This document shows positions 34,236 to 44,661 of a stretch of DNA of 64,000 nt, one piece after another. The notes beneath the pieces were generated by a model. It ran no database searches. It was given only the letters and a program-made list of their open reading frames with translations, and had not been told where the DNA came from. The DNA comes from Halomonas caseinilytica (GTDB taxonomy: Bacteria; Pseudomonadota; Gammaproteobacteria; Pseudomonadales; Halomonadaceae): contig NZ_BDEP01000016.1 of the NCBI RefSeq assembly GCF_001662305.1, forward strand, positions 186,001 through 250,000, in the 5' to 3' direction. Both the position numbers and the translations under genes were made by a program. The stretch's first letter is position 1, and each line of letters begins with the position of its first letter.

Positions 34236-37200
34236 ATGGATTTCGCGAAGTTCTTCGTCGACCGTCCGATCTTTGCCGCGGTACTGTCGATTCTCATCTT
34301 TGCCGCCGGGGTGATCACCATACCGCTGATGCCGGTCAGCGAATATCCGGATGTGGTGCCGCCTTCGGTGGTGGTGCGAACGGCCTACCCCGGCGCCAAT
34401 CCCAAGGTCATTGCCGAGACGGTGGCGACGCCGCTGGAAGAATCGATCAACGGTGTCGAGGACATGATGTATCTCAAGTCGGTGGCCGGTTCCGATGGCG
34501 TGCTGCAGATGACCGTGACCTTTCGTCCCGGCACCGACCCGGATGACGCGGCCGTCAAGGTGCAGAACCGGGTCAGCCAGGCGCTGGCGCGGCTACCCGA
34601 GGACGTGCGCCGTCAGGGCGTGACCACGCAGAAGCAGTCGCCGACCTTCTTGATGGTCGTGCACCTGACTTCGCCGGATGGCCGCTACGATACGCTTTAC
34701 CTGCGCAATTACGCACGCCTCCACGTCAAGGATGCGCTGTCGCGGATTCAGGGCGTCGGAGAGGCGCAGATCTTCGGGGGGGCGATTACGCCATGCGGGC
34801 CTGGCTCGATCCGGACAAGATCGCGGCGCGCGGGCTGACCGCTGGCGACGTGGTGCAAGCGATACGTGAGCAGAACGTCCAGGTCTCGGCCGGTCAGCTT
34901 GGCGCCGAGCCCATGCCTGACAGTGACTTCCTGACCCTGATCAATGCCCGGGGGCGGCTGACCACCGAGCAGGAATTCGGCGACATCGTGCTCAAGAGCA
35001 GTGACGACGGCGAGCTCGTGCAGTTGTCCGATGTCGCCAGGCTGGAGTTGGGCGCCGGCGACTACACCCTGCGCTCACAACTGGATGGCAAGGACGCGGT
35101 CGCCATCGGCGTCTTTCAGGCGCCGGGCGCGAATGCCCTGGAAATCCAGGAACAGGTCATCGATACCATGGATGAACGGGCCCAGTGGTTTCCGGAAGGC
35201 GTCGAGTACGAGGCGGTGTACGACACCACCATCTTCGTGCGCGATTCGATCGAGTCGGTGATCAAGACGCTGCTCGAGGCGGTATTGCTGGTGGTGCTGG
35301 TCGTCACGCTCTTCCTGTAGACTTGGCGCGCCTCGATCATTCCCCTGATTGCGGTGCCGGTCTCCGTGGTGGGGACCTTTGCCGTGCTTTACCTGCTGGG
35401 GTTCTCGATCAATACCTTGACCTTGTTCGGCCTGGTGCTGGCGATCGGCATCGTGGTCGACGACGCCATCGTGGTGGTCGAGAACGTCGAGCGCAACATC
35501 GGGGAAGGCCTGGCCCCGCTTGCCGCCGCGCACCAGGCGATGAGGGAAGTCTCGGGGCCGATCATCGCCATCGGCCTGGTGCTATGTGCGGTATTTGTGC
35601 CGATGGCGTTCCTGTCCGGTGTCACCGGGCAGTTCTATCGACAATTCGCGGCGACCATCGCCATCTCCACGGTCATCTCCACGATCAACTCCTTGACCCT
35701 GTCGCCGGCACTGGCGGCGATGCTGCTCAAGCCGCACGGCGCTTCCAGGGATCGCCTGACGCGCTTGATCGATCTGGCATTCGGCTGGGTGTTTCGTCCG
35801 TTCAATCGCTTCTTCGGCAGCAGCTCGGAAAAATACCAGGGGGCGGTGTCTCGTTCGTTGCATCGGCGGGGCGGCGTGTTTGCGATCTATGTCCTGTTGC
35901 TGGTGGCGACAGGAATGATGTTCCAGGCGGTTCCGCCGGGCTTCATTCCTACTCAGGACAAGCAGTACCTGATTGCCGGCGTCAAACTGCCGGAGGGCGC
36001 TTCTCTATCGCGTACCGATGAGCTGCTGAGCCAGGTCGGTGAGATGGCCATGGAAAGCGAGGAGGTGACGCACTCGATCGCCTTTCCGGGGCTCAATGCC
36101 TTGCAGTTCACCAATACGCCCAACAGCGGCGTGGTGTTCCTGACCTTGTCACCGTTCGAGGAACGCAGCCGCTCGGCCGCCGAGATCAATGCCGAGGTCA
36201 ACCAGAAGATCGCCGGCCTGCAGGACGGCTTCACCTTCTCGTTCATGCCGCCGCCGATCCTGGGGCTGGGCAACGGCAATGGCTGGCAGATGTTCGTCGA
36301 AGACCGTGCCGGCCTGGGGTATGGGGCCTTGCAGGAGGCGGTGACGAATTTCCAGGGGGCGATTTCGCAGACCGATGGCATGGGGTTCCCGATCACCAGT
36401 TACCAGGCCAACGTGCCCCAGCTGGATGCCGAGGTCGACCGGATCAAGGCCAAATCCCAGGGCGTTCCGCTGACGGCGTTGTTCGATACCTTGCAGACGT
36501 ACCTTGGCTCGACCTACGTCAATGACTTCAACCAGTTCGGTCGTACCTGGCAGGTGATCGCTCAGGCCGATGCCTCCTTCCGCGACAGTGCTGACGACAT
36601 CGCCAACCTGCGTACTCGCAACGATCAAGGCGAGATGGTGCCGATCGGCTCGATGGTGACGGTCGACCAGACCTTCGGGCCAGATCCGGTGCTGCGTTAC
36701 AACGGCTATCCTGCCGCCGACCTGGCCGGCGAGGCGGACCCTCGCGTGCTTTCCTCGACACAGGCGATGGAGGCGCTCGAGGAACTTGCCGCCGAGGTAT
36801 TGCCCAACGGCATGGACATCGAGTGGACGGACTTGAGTTATCAGCAGGCCACGCAAGGCAATGCCGCGCTGGTGGTATTCCCGTTGTCGGTGATGCTGGT
36901 GTTCCTGGTGCTGGCCGCACTCTACGAAAGCTGGACCCTGCCGTTGGCCGTGATCCTGATCGTGCCGATGTGCATGCTGTCGGCGCTGCTTGGCGTATGG
37001 TTCATGAAAGGCGACAACAACATCTTCGTTCAGGTGGGCCTGGTGGTGTTGATCGGCCTGGCATGCAAGAACGCCATCCTGATCGTTGAGTTTGCCCGGG
37101 AGCTGGAGCGCCAGGGGCGCGGTATCGTCGAGGCCGCCCTGGAAGCCTGTCGTCTGCGCCTGCGCCCGATCATCATGACCTCGATCACCTTCACCGCCGC

Positions 37201-37402
37201 GGTGGTACCGCTGATGCTGGCCAGTGGTGCGGGTGCCGAGGTGCGCCAGGCTCTCGGCGTGGCCGTGTTCGCCGGCATGCTGGGCGTGACGCTGTTCGGG
37301 CTGTTTCTGACGCCGGTATTCTATGTGGCATTGCGCAAGCTGGTGACTCGCGGCGAGCGCGTACCGCTGCCGACGGCCGGTCATGAAGGGGGGAAGGGCT
37401 GA
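34236..37402 (+). pseudogene. RND efflux pump inner-membrane transporter, disrupted by frameshift and amber stop
   Basis: If intact this would be a MexF/AcrB-type proton-driven drug transporter of about 1055 residues. It starts MDFAKFFVDRPIFAAVLS and ends near KGGKG, with the expected transmembrane blocks and large periplasmic loops. The frame breaks at a run of seven G (34776-34782): eight G would give the expected FGGGDYAMRAWLD. The frame then continues to an in-frame TAG at 35318-35320, where relatives read Gln in LFLQTWRASIIP (CAG to TAG). The third segment is open to 37402. A 178-bp gap precedes the gene and no outer-membrane channel gene follows. Confidence 0.9.
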
Positions 37403-37453
37403 AGCGTCGAAGAGGGCGTGCCTGAGGTCGGACGCGTCCTGTCGGCAACCTGA

Positions 37454-37480
37454 GAGGCGCGGGCCATCGGCTCGCGCCTC
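37454..37480. terminator. Bidirectional hairpin between the pump gene and dusC
   Basis: A 12-bp stem (37454-37465 and 37469-37480, one G-T pair) with loop ATC between the convergent ends of the RND gene and dusC. No T-run is seen on either side. Confidence 0.5.
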
Positions 37481-37501
37481 GTTGGCTTCGGGGCTGCCCG
37501 T

Positions 37502-38536
37502 TCATGCCGTCAGAGCTGGCGCCTCTGGCGTCATCGATGCCCGCAATCCCGCCAGGAAATCCTCCAGTTCGGTGACCCGCCGCAGGGCCTGGAAGCAGCG
37601 TGCTGCCTCGGAGTCCCGCCCGCGCATGTGGTTCATCCACTGCTTTAGTCGAGCCACCACCACCTTCTGTGGAAGTATGTTACGCTGCGTTGCAGCATAA
37701 TCGAGCAGCGTCTCCGCCTTGGTGGGCCAGCCGGTGGAGGGACGCCGTTCCCCGGTGGCCTGCCAGTGGCGGATGCGGGGCGCCAGGCCGGGGTCGGCCA
37801 GAGCGCCGCGGCCGAGCATGACATCGGGGCATCCCGAGAGGGTTCGGGCCTTCCAGTAATCCTCGAGGGTCCAGATGTCGCCGTTTGCCACCACGGGGAT
37901 CGACAGGTGCTGGCGGATGCGTCCGATCCATTCCCAGTGCGCTGGGGGGCGATAGCCCTCGTTGCGGGTACGGGCGTGGACCACCAGTTGGCGCGCACCG
38001 CCGTCCTCGGCGGCACGGGCACAGTCCAAGGCCAGGCGGCGGTCGGCGAATCCCAGGCGGATCTTGGCCGTCACCGGAAGCGTGTCGCCCACGGCACCGT
38101 GAACGGCGGCGACGGCGGTGCGCAGGCGGTGAGGGTCGCGCAACATGGAGGCACCCCCGTCGTGGCGGTTGACCAGCTTGGCGGGGCAGCCGAAGTTGAG
38201 GTCGAGGCTCGTCGCGCCGAGCGACAACGCCTGACGCGCATTGGCCGCCAGGGCGGCAGGGTCCGAGCCGAGCAACTGCAGATGCACGGGGATGCCGCTG
38301 GGGGTACGGGGATCTCCGCTGGCCAGTTCGGGGCAGTGGCGCAGGAAGACGCGCGGCGGCAGTCGTGTGTCCACCACGCGCACGAATTCGGTCACCGTCC
38401 AGTCGATGCCTGCGGAGCGGGTCAGCAGATCTCGCGTCGCGGCATCGATGACCCCTTCCATCGGGGCTAGGCCGATGCGGCCTGAATGTAGTAAATTAAC
38501 AACGTCGACTTCCACCATGGCGTCATTGTAATCCAT
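37502..38536 (-). CDS. dusC: tRNA-dihydrouridine(16) synthase
   Basis: A 344-residue FMN enzyme that reduces uridine to dihydrouridine in the tRNA D-loop. The FMN-binding APMEGVIDAATRDLL and the catalytic Cys117 in NFGCPAKLVN are present, as are VVHARTRNEGY and VVANGDIW. TEFVRVVD and the overall pattern fit DusC (U16) better than DusA or DusB. The annotated start gives an N-terminus about 20 residues longer than E. coli DusC; a later ATG or GTG is possible. It is divergent from oadG. Confidence 0.9.
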   Translation of the reverse strand: MDYNDAMVEVDVVNLLHSGRIGLAPMEGVIDAATRDLLTRSAGIDWTVTEFVRVVDTRLPPRVFLRHCPELASGDPRTPSGIPVHLQLLGSDPAALAANARQALSLGATSLDLNFGCPAKLVNRHDGGASMLRDPHRLRTAVAAVHGAVGDTLPVTAKIRLGFADRRLALDCARAAEDGGARQLVVHARTRNEGYRPPAHWEWIGRIRQHLSIPVVANGDIWTLEDYWKARTLSGCPDVMLGRGALADPGLAPRIRHWQATGERRPSTGWPTKAETLLDYAATQRNILPQKVVVARLKQWMNHMRGRDSEAARCFQALRRVTELEDFLAGLRASMTPEAPALTA

Positions 38537-38620
38537 CGCGAGGGTGGCAGGTTATAGCCTCAGCATCCATGCGCTCGTCATCGGCAAGCGAGGTGGCGGC
38601 GCAAACGAGGAGTAGACCGC

Positions 38621-38872
38621 ATGCAGGATACACAGTTATTGAACGAAGGCTTTGCCCTGATGGGGCTCGGCATGGGGTTCGTCTTCGTCTTCCTGACCGT
38701 TCTGGTGATCACCACGACCCTGATGTCCCGGATCATCGGACGTTATTTCCCCGAACCGGCGCCGGCGAATGCTCCTTCGGTCTCCGGGCGGCACGCGCCG
38801 GCCCGCGACGACGATGTCATGGCCGCGATCAGCGCCGCCGTGCACCGCCATCGTCGCCGTCATCGCCGCTGA
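38621..38872 (+). CDS. oadG: Oxaloacetate decarboxylase gamma subunit
   Basis: An 83-residue protein with one N-terminal membrane helix (about 13-37: GLGMGFVFVFLTVLVITTTLM) and a short hydrophilic tail ending in His and Arg (HRHRRRHRR), which in this family binds zinc and holds the complex together. It is the first gene of oadGAB, 75 bp before oadA. The gene is small but the helix, position and tail make the call firm. Confidence 0.9.
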   Translation: MQDTQLLNEGFALMGLGMGFVFVFLTVLVITTTLMSRIIGRYFPEPAPANAPSVSGRHAPARDDDVMAAISAAVHRHRRRHRR

Positions 38873-38947
38873 CCAACAACGCGCCGCTGGCGGTTCGCGC
38901 TTCGCTTCATGACGACACATTTCGGTTACAACGATAAGGAAACCCGC

Positions 38948-40759
38948 ATGACTGAGAACGTCCGTCCGCTCGGCATCACCGACGTGGTGCTGCGCGATGC
39001 CCACCAGTCGCTGTTCGCCACGCGCCTGCGCCTGGACGACATGCTGCCCATTGCCGAGAAGCTCGATCGTGTCGGCTTCTGGTCGCTGGAGTCCTGGGGT
39101 GGCGCTACCTTCGACGCCTGTATCCGCTATCTCGGCGAAGATCCGTGGGAGCGGATACGGGCGTTGAAAGAGGCCATGCCCAACACGCCTCAGCAGATGC
39201 TGTTGCGGGGCCAGAATCTGCTGGGTTACCGGCATTATGCCGATGATGTGGTCGATCGTTTCGTCGAGCGGGCCAAAACCAACGGGGTCGACGTCTTCCG
39301 CGTCTTCGACGCCATGAACGACCCGCGCAACCTGGAACGCGCCATCCGCGCGGTGCGCGCCAACGAAGGGCATGCTCAGGGCACCATCTCCTATACCGTG
39401 AGTCCGGTCCATACCATGGAGAGTTGGGTGGAACTGGCGCGTTCCATCGCCGACATGGGCGCCGATTCCCTGGCGATCAAGGACATGGCCGGCCTGCTCA
39501 CGCCTTACGATGCCTTCGAACTGGTGTCGCGCCTGAAGAAGGCGCTGGACATTCCCATCCACTTGCACAGTCACGCCACCACCGGCATGTCCACGGCCAC
39601 GGCGCTCAAGGCCGTGGAAGCGGGGGTCGACAACGTCGATACCGCCATTTCCTCGATGTCGATGACCTACGGCCACAGTCCGACCGAATCGCTGGTGGCC
39701 ATCCTCAAGGGCACCGAGCGCGACACCGGGCTCGACCTCGAACTGCTCGAGGACATTGCCGGCTATTTCCGCGAGGTGCGCAAGAAGTACGCCGCCTTCG
39801 AGGGCGCGCTCAAGGGCATCGACTCGCGGATTCTGGTGGCGCAGGTGCCGGGTGGCATGCTCACCAACATGGAGGGCCAGCTCAAGGAGCAGGGCGCTGG
39901 CGACAAGCTCGACGACGTCCTGGCCGAGATCCCTCGGGTTCGCGAGGACCTGGGTTACATTCCCCTGGTGACGCCGACCTCGCAGATCGTCGGCACCCAG
40001 GCGGTGATGAACGTGATGATGGGCGAACGCTACAAGTCCATCTCCAAGGAAGTGCAGGCCCTGCTCAAGGGCGAGTACGGTGCCGCTCCCGCGGACTTCG
40101 ACGACGCGCTTCAGTCACGCGTCCTCGATGGTACGCAGCCCATCACCGAGCGTCCGGCGGATCGCCTGTCACCGGAAATGGATCGTCTCGCCGAGGAATT
40201 GGCGAACAAGGCCGACGAGGACGGTATTCGCCTGGCCGAGGACGAGCGGCGGATCGACGATGTGCTGACCTATGCGCTCTTCCCGCAGATCGGTCTGAAA
40301 TTCCTCGCCAATCGCGATGATCCCGAGGCCTTCGAGCCGGCGCCCCAGGCACCGGAGGATGAGGCCGCCTCGACGACCAGGCCGCCGGCGAAGGCTCAGG
40401 TGCCGGCCGCCGAGTCGACCGGTCCCGAGACCTATACCGTCAAGGTCAATGGCAAGGCGTACGTGGTCGAGGTCGCCGAGGGCGGTGAGATCGATCGGGT
40501 GCAGGAGCAGGGCAGCAGCCCGGCGCCTTCCGAGCCGGCCGCTTCGTCGGGCGAGGCCATCACGGCGCCCCTGGCGGGCAATATCTTCAAGGTCAACGTC
40601 AAGCCGGGAGACAGCGTTGCCGAGGGCGATGTGGTGATCATTCTCGAGGCCATGAAGATGGAGACCGAAGTGCGTGCCGCCAGTGCCGGTACGGTGTCGG
40701 AGGTCAAGGTCAGCGAGGGTGACAGCGTGGCCGTGGGCGACGAGCTGATCGTTCTCTAA
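38948..40759 (+). CDS. oadA: Oxaloacetate decarboxylase alpha subunit (biotin-containing)
   Basis: A 603-residue cytoplasmic subunit that transfers the carboxyl group of oxaloacetate to biotin. The carboxyltransferase TIM barrel begins with [19 protein letters not shown] and has the metal ligands of [11 protein letters not shown] Pro/Ala linker (about 465-490) leads to a C-terminal biotinyl domain with EAMKME, whose Lys carries biotin. The ATG at 38948 follows AAGGAAA. Together with oadG and oadB it forms a Na+-pumping decarboxylase. Confidence 0.95.
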   Translation: MTENVRPLGITDVVLRDAHQSLFATRLRLDDMLPIAEKLDRVGFWSLESWGGATFDACIRYLGEDPWERIRALKEAMPNTPQQMLLRGQNLLGYRHYADDVVDRFVERAKTNGVDVFRVFDAMNDPRNLERAIRAVRANEGHAQGTISYTVSPVHTMESWVELARSIADMGADSLAIKDMAGLLTPYDAFELVSRLKKALDIPIHLHSHATTGMSTATALKAVEAGVDNVDTAISSMSMTYGHSPTESLVAILKGTERDTGLDLELLEDIAGYFREVRKKYAAFEGALKGIDSRILVAQVPGGMLTNMEGQLKEQGAGDKLDDVLAEIPRVREDLGYIPLVTPTSQIVGTQAVMNVMMGERYKSISKEVQALLKGEYGAAPADFDDALQSRVLDGTQPITERPADRLSPEMDRLAEELANKADEDGIRLAEDERRIDDVLTYALFPQIGLKFLANRDDPEAFEPAPQAPEDEAASTTRPPAKAQVPAAESTGPETYTVKVNGKAYVVEVAEGGEIDRVQEQGSSPAPSEPAASSGEAITAPLAGNIFKVNVKPGDSVAEGDVVIILEAMKMETEVRAASAGTVSEVKVSEGDSVAVGDELIVL

Positions 40760-40769
40760 GGATGGACTC

Positions 40770-42095
40770 ATGACAGACAAGCTATTGACCCTGTGGCATG
40801 GCTCCGGGCTCTACAACCTGGACTGGGGCCAGGCCGTGATGATCCTGGTCGGGCTGGGGCTGCTCTACCTGGCGATCAACAAGAAGTTCGAGCCGTTGTT
40901 GCTGGTGCCGATCGGCTTTGGCGGCATCCTGGCCAACATTCCCGAGGCAGGGCTGGCCCTGTCGGCCGCCGAGCAGGCCGCCCATCAGGCCGGCCCCGAG
41001 GTGCTCGAGCGCCTGGCCTCGGCACTCAAGGTGACGCTGGACCCGGCCGCCGGGATCGAGGGCGCGCGACATCTGGTGAGCGAGGCGCTGCATGGCGATA
41101 CCTCGCCGGCCCTGGTGAGGGCGGCGAATGACGCGGCGGCCGGTGCCGGCTACGCCCCCGGCATGCTTCATCAGTTCTACAGCGTGGCCATTGCCTCCGG
41201 CGTGGCGCCACTGGTGATCTTCATGGGTGTCGGCGCCATGACCGATTTCGGTCCGCTGCTGGCCAACCCGCGCACCCTCTTCCTGGGGGCCGCCGCGCAG
41301 TTCGGCATCTTTGCCACTCTGCTCGGTGCGGTGGGTCTCTCGGCAATGGGCGTGATGGATTTCTCGCTCAAGCAGGCCGCTGCCATCGGCATCATCGGCG
41401 GTGCCGACGGGCCGACCTCGATCTATGTTTCGAGCCTGCTGGCGCCGGAGTTGCTGGGCGCCATCGCCGTGGCGTCCTATTCCTACATGGCACTGGTCCC
41501 GCTGATCCAGCCGCCGATCATGCGCGCGCTGACCTCGAGTCGCGAGCGCGAGATCACCATGACCCAGCTGCGGCCGGTCTCCAAGCTGGAGAAGATCGTC
41601 TTTCCGCTGGCGCTGTTGATCCTGGTCGTGCTCTTCCTGCCCGATGCCGCGCCGCTGCTGGGGATGTTCTGCTTTGGCAACCTGATGCGTGAGTGCGGCG
41701 TGGTGGAGCGGCTCTCCGATACCGCCCAGAATGCCCTGATCAACACCGTGACCATCTTCCTCGGGCTTTCGGTGGGTTCCAAGCTGATGGCGGATCGTTT
41801 CCTGGCGCTGGAGACGCTGGGTATCCTCGGTCTGGGCATGGTGGCCTTTGCCATCGGTACCGCCTGCGGCATCCTCATGGCCAAGCTGCTCAACCTGGTC
41901 AGCAAGCAGTCGATCAATCCGCTGATCGGCTCCGCCGGGGTCTCGGCGGTGCCCATGGCCGCGCGGGTGTCCAACAAGGTGGGGCTGGAGTCCAATCCTC
42001 ACAACTTCCTGTTGATGCACGCCATGGGGCCCAACGTGGCTGGCGTCATCGGCTCGGCCGTGGCCGCCGGGGTGATGATCAAGTACCTTGGTTGA
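40770..42095 (+). CDS. oadB: Sodium-pumping oxaloacetate decarboxylase beta subunit
   Basis: A 441-residue integral membrane protein with about nine to eleven helices that decarboxylates carboxybiotin and exports Na+. Conserved [13 protein letters not shown] (with the Asp needed for Na+ transport) and [18 protein letters not shown] are intact. An insertion after the first helices (about residues 55-130) is longer than in Klebsiella OadB, as is usual in marine bacteria. It ends with GGVMIKYLG. In a halophile it would couple oxaloacetate removal to Na+ extrusion. Confidence 0.95.
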   Translation: MTDKLLTLWHGSGLYNLDWGQAVMILVGLGLLYLAINKKFEPLLLVPIGFGGILANIPEAGLALSAAEQAAHQAGPEVLERLASALKVTLDPAAGIEGARHLVSEALHGDTSPALVRAANDAAAGAGYAPGMLHQFYSVAIASGVAPLVIFMGVGAMTDFGPLLANPRTLFLGAAAQFGIFATLLGAVGLSAMGVMDFSLKQAAAIGIIGGADGPTSIYVSSLLAPELLGAIAVASYSYMALVPLIQPPIMRALTSSREREITMTQLRPVSKLEKIVFPLALLILVVLFLPDAAPLLGMFCFGNLMRECGVVERLSDTAQNALINTVTIFLGLSVGSKLMADRFLALETLGILGLGMVAFAIGTACGILMAKLLNLVSKQSINPLIGSAGVSAVPMAARVSNKVGLESNPHNFLLMHAMGPNVAGVIGSAVAAGVMIKYLG

Positions 42096-42141
42096 TTCCA
42101 CCGCCTCTCCTTTTCCACCACCTCTCCATCGCTTGCGATGA

Positions 42142-42170
42142 CGATACGGCGCCCATCGGGCGCCGTATCG
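42142..42170 (+). terminator. Terminator-like hairpin after oadB
   Basis: A perfect 13-bp stem (42142-42154 and 42158-42170) with loop ATC, 47 bp after the oadB stop. No T-run follows. It separates oadGAB from olsF. Confidence 0.55.
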
Positions 42171-42256
42171 CGTTCCGGCTCGCCATCGTCCTGTCATCTT
42201 CCGCTCCTAGCCTATAAGGCATCGGCGCTGCGGCGCCCGACTGGAGGGAGTGGCGG

Positions 42257-44044
42257 ATGCTCGATATCGAGGAATCCCTGCTGGGCAAGGCCCCTCGAAT
42301 CGCGACCTGGCCCGCTTGGGTGAGGGGAGCGCTGGTGGCTGGGCTGCGCCGACTGGTGCACGAGCGTGAGGTCAATGCCTTCCTGGCACGGTACGGGCGA
42401 CTCGGCTGGCTCGAGTTCATCGACCAGGTCTTCGACTACTTCCGGTTCGGCTATACCCTGTCGTCCCGGGATCGCGACAACATTCCCGCCACCGGCCGGG
42501 TGGTCATCGTGGCGAATCATCCCCTGGGGGCCCTGGATGGTCTGGCCCTGCTCCGGATGGTCGCCGAGCTACGACCCGATGTGCGGATCCTCGCCAGCGA
42601 CCTGTTGCTGCAGATCGCTCCCCTGCGGGAGGTGATCCTGCCGGTGGATAACCTGACCCGGAAGGGCTTTCGCCGCAGCCTCGAGCGCATGATCGGCGCG
42701 CTCGAGGAAGACCGTGCGGTGATCGTCTTCCCTGCCGGTGAGGTTTCCCGGGCGGGGCCTGCCGGCGTTCGCGACGGCAAGTGGCTGTCGGGGTTTCTGC
42801 ATGCCGCGCGTCGTACCAATGCACCGATCCTGCCGGTACATGTCGGGGGCCGCAATTCATCGCGTTTCTATAGCCTGTCGTCAATGCGCGGGCCGCTGGG
42901 TACCTTGATGCTGCCCAGCGAAATGTTTCGCCAGCGCGACCGACAGATTCCCTTGCGAGTCGGGGGCCTGATTCCGCTGGCACGCTTCGACCGGGACGAC
43001 CTGACCACGCCGGTCAAGCTGAAGCTGCTGCGCAAGCATGTCTATCGGCTCGGGCGTGGTCGCAAGGGCGTGTTTGTCAGCGAGACCGGCATCGCCCGTC
43101 CGGAAAATCGCCAGCGCCTGCGGGAGGAACTGCGCGAGGCGCGTTGCCTGGGCGAGACGGCGGACGGCAAGCGGATCCTGCTGTTCGACAGCCGGCCCGA
43201 CTCGGCGGTGATGCGCGAGATCGGCCGCCTGCGCGAGATCACCTTTCGTCGCGTCGGCGAGGGAACCGGAAACAAGCGCGATCTGGACGACTTTGACAAC
43301 CACTATCGCCACTTGATCCTGTGGGACGATCAGGACCTGGAGATTGCGGGCGCCTACCGGCTCGGCGAGGTCGGCGAGATTCTCGATCGGCTGGGCGTGT
43401 CGGGGCTTTACAGCTCGACGATCTTCCAGCTCGAGCCGGCACCCTGGTCGCAGTGGCGTCATGGCCTGGAGCTGGGGCGAAGCTTCGTGCAGCCACGCTA
43501 CTGGGGGCGCCGCAGCCTAGATTATCTCTGGGTCGGCCTCGGTGCTTACCTGCGCGAGCACCCTGAGGTTCGCTGGCTGTTCGGGCCGGTGACCATTCCC
43601 AACCTGATGCCGCCTCTGGCCAAGGAGCTGCTGGTGGGCTATTACCAGCACTACCATGGCGACGGCGACACCCGGATTCGGCCTCGGGCTCCTTTCCGAC
43701 TGTCGCGAGCCGGACAGCAGGAAGTGGAGCGGTTGCTGCGGGGTGACGATGCCAAGGAGGATTTCCGGCGTCTGCGCCATGCCCTTCATGCAATGGGCGC
43801 CGGCGTGCCGGCGCTCTACAAGCAGTATATCGACGTCGTCGAACCCGGCGGGGCGCGCTTTCTGGCTTTCGGCGTGGATGCCGGCTTCGGCTACTGTACC
43901 GACGGACTGGTGGTGGTGGACGTCACGCGCTTGAAACCTGAGAAGCGTGCGCGCTATATCGGCGAGATGGCAGGGCGCGATGCAGGGCGAAACGTGGCGG
44001 CTGCCGAACCGGCGGTTCCCGTGTCGTCCGCACTCGGTGACTAA
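42257..44044 (+). CDS. olsF: Bifunctional ornithine lipid synthase OlsF (acyltransferase fusion)
   Basis: A 595-residue two-domain protein. Residues about 70-270 are a PlsC-like acyltransferase (VANHPLGALDGL, then FPAGEVSRAG), which would add the second, ester-linked acyl chain. Residues about 300-500 resemble the OlsB/GNAT-type N-acyltransferase that acylates ornithine (ITFRRVGEGTGNKRDLDDFDNHYRHLIL). This order is that of Serratia OlsF. The His motif reads H-x5-D rather than the common H-x4-D, a variant I believe occurs in this subfamily. GGAGGG precedes the ATG. Ornithine lipids replace phospholipids under phosphate limitation; no Pho box was identified. Confidence 0.82.
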   Translation: MLDIEESLLGKAPRIATWPAWVRGALVAGLRRLVHEREVNAFLARYGRLGWLEFIDQVFDYFRFGYTLSSRDRDNIPATGRVVIVANHPLGALDGLALLRMVAELRPDVRILASDLLLQIAPLREVILPVDNLTRKGFRRSLERMIGALEEDRAVIVFPAGEVSRAGPAGVRDGKWLSGFLHAARRTNAPILPVHVGGRNSSRFYSLSSMRGPLGTLMLPSEMFRQRDRQIPLRVGGLIPLARFDRDDLTTPVKLKLLRKHVYRLGRGRKGVFVSETGIARPENRQRLREELREARCLGETADGKRILLFDSRPDSAVMREIGRLREITFRRVGEGTGNKRDLDDFDNHYRHLILWDDQDLEIAGAYRLGEVGEILDRLGVSGLYSSTIFQLEPAPWSQWRHGLELGRSFVQPRYWGRRSLDYLWVGLGAYLREHPEVRWLFGPVTIPNLMPPLAKELLVGYYQHYHGDGDTRIRPRAPFRLSRAGQQEVERLLRGDDAKEDFRRLRHALHAMGAGVPALYKQYIDVVEPGGARFLAFGVDAGFGYCTDGLVVVDVTRLKPEKRARYIGEMAGRDAGRNVAAAEPAVPVSSALGD

Positions 44045-44661
44045 GGCGTGTCGAGCAGGGTCATGCGGCCCTTGAGTCGGGCATTGAGAGGCTCGAGATC
44101 TCGTTCCATGTCGCTTGGCCAGCCCAGGGTCAGGATCACGCCATCGGCCTGATAGTCGGCGTGCTCGATGGGGATGTCATGCTCGCCGCACCAGGCGCGG
44201 GCCCCGGCTTCGCCAGCGAAGTCGACCCTGAGGGTCAGGGGCCTGCGCTCGATGACCTCGCGCCTGGGCAGGGTGTCGAGGGCCTCGCTGACGGCTTGTG
44301 CGTAGGCCCGCGCCAGGCCTCCCGTGCCAAGCTTGATGCCGCCGAAGTAGCGGATGACCACGCAGCCGACTTGCCCGAGTCCGGCGCCTTCCAGCACCTG
44401 GAACATGGGGCGGCCAGCGGTGCCGCCGGGTTCGCCGTCGTCGGAGAAGCCGATGGCGTTCTGTTCTCCGGGAGGGCCGGCGATGAAGGCGCTGCAATGG
44501 TGACTGGCGCCGGAATGGGTGCGACGAGCCTCGGCCAGCAGGGCCTCGAAGGCCGGCGAGTCCGGGATGTGGGCGGTCCAGGTGATGAACCGGCTGCGCT
44601 CGATTTCCAGCTCGGTTTCGTGCCAGGCGCCGTCGGCGATGTCGGGGACAGCGTAACGCAT
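44041..44661 (-). CDS. yigZ: IMPACT family protein YigZ
   Basis: A 206-residue protein of the IMPACT/YigZ family. The N-terminal domain has the family motif SGASHHCSAFIAG, then SDDGEPGGTAGRPM and RYFGGIKLGTGGLARAY. The C-terminal part is an EF-G-like ferredoxin fold. The biochemical role is unsettled. Its start codon overlaps the stop of the S24 protease gene by one base (TGATG), so it is co-transcribed with it and may be SOS-controlled here; this is unusual company for yigZ. Its 3' end overlaps the convergent olsF end by 4 bp. Confidence 0.92.
   Translation of the reverse strand: MRYAVPDIADGAWHETELEIERSRFITWTAHIPDSPAFEALLAEARRTHSGASHHCSAFIAGPPGEQNAIGFSDDGEPGGTAGRPMFQVLEGAGLGQVGCVVIRYFGGIKLGTGGLARAYAQAVSEALDTLPRREVIERRPLTLRVDFAGEAGARAWCGEHDIPIEHADYQADGVILTLGWPSDMERDLEPLNARLKGRMTLLDTP

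Noticed and set aside
34793..35320. Separate gene starting at the ATG at 34793
   Set aside because: It is the middle of the broken RND pump in the restored frame; no ribosome-binding site and it ends at the amber stop.
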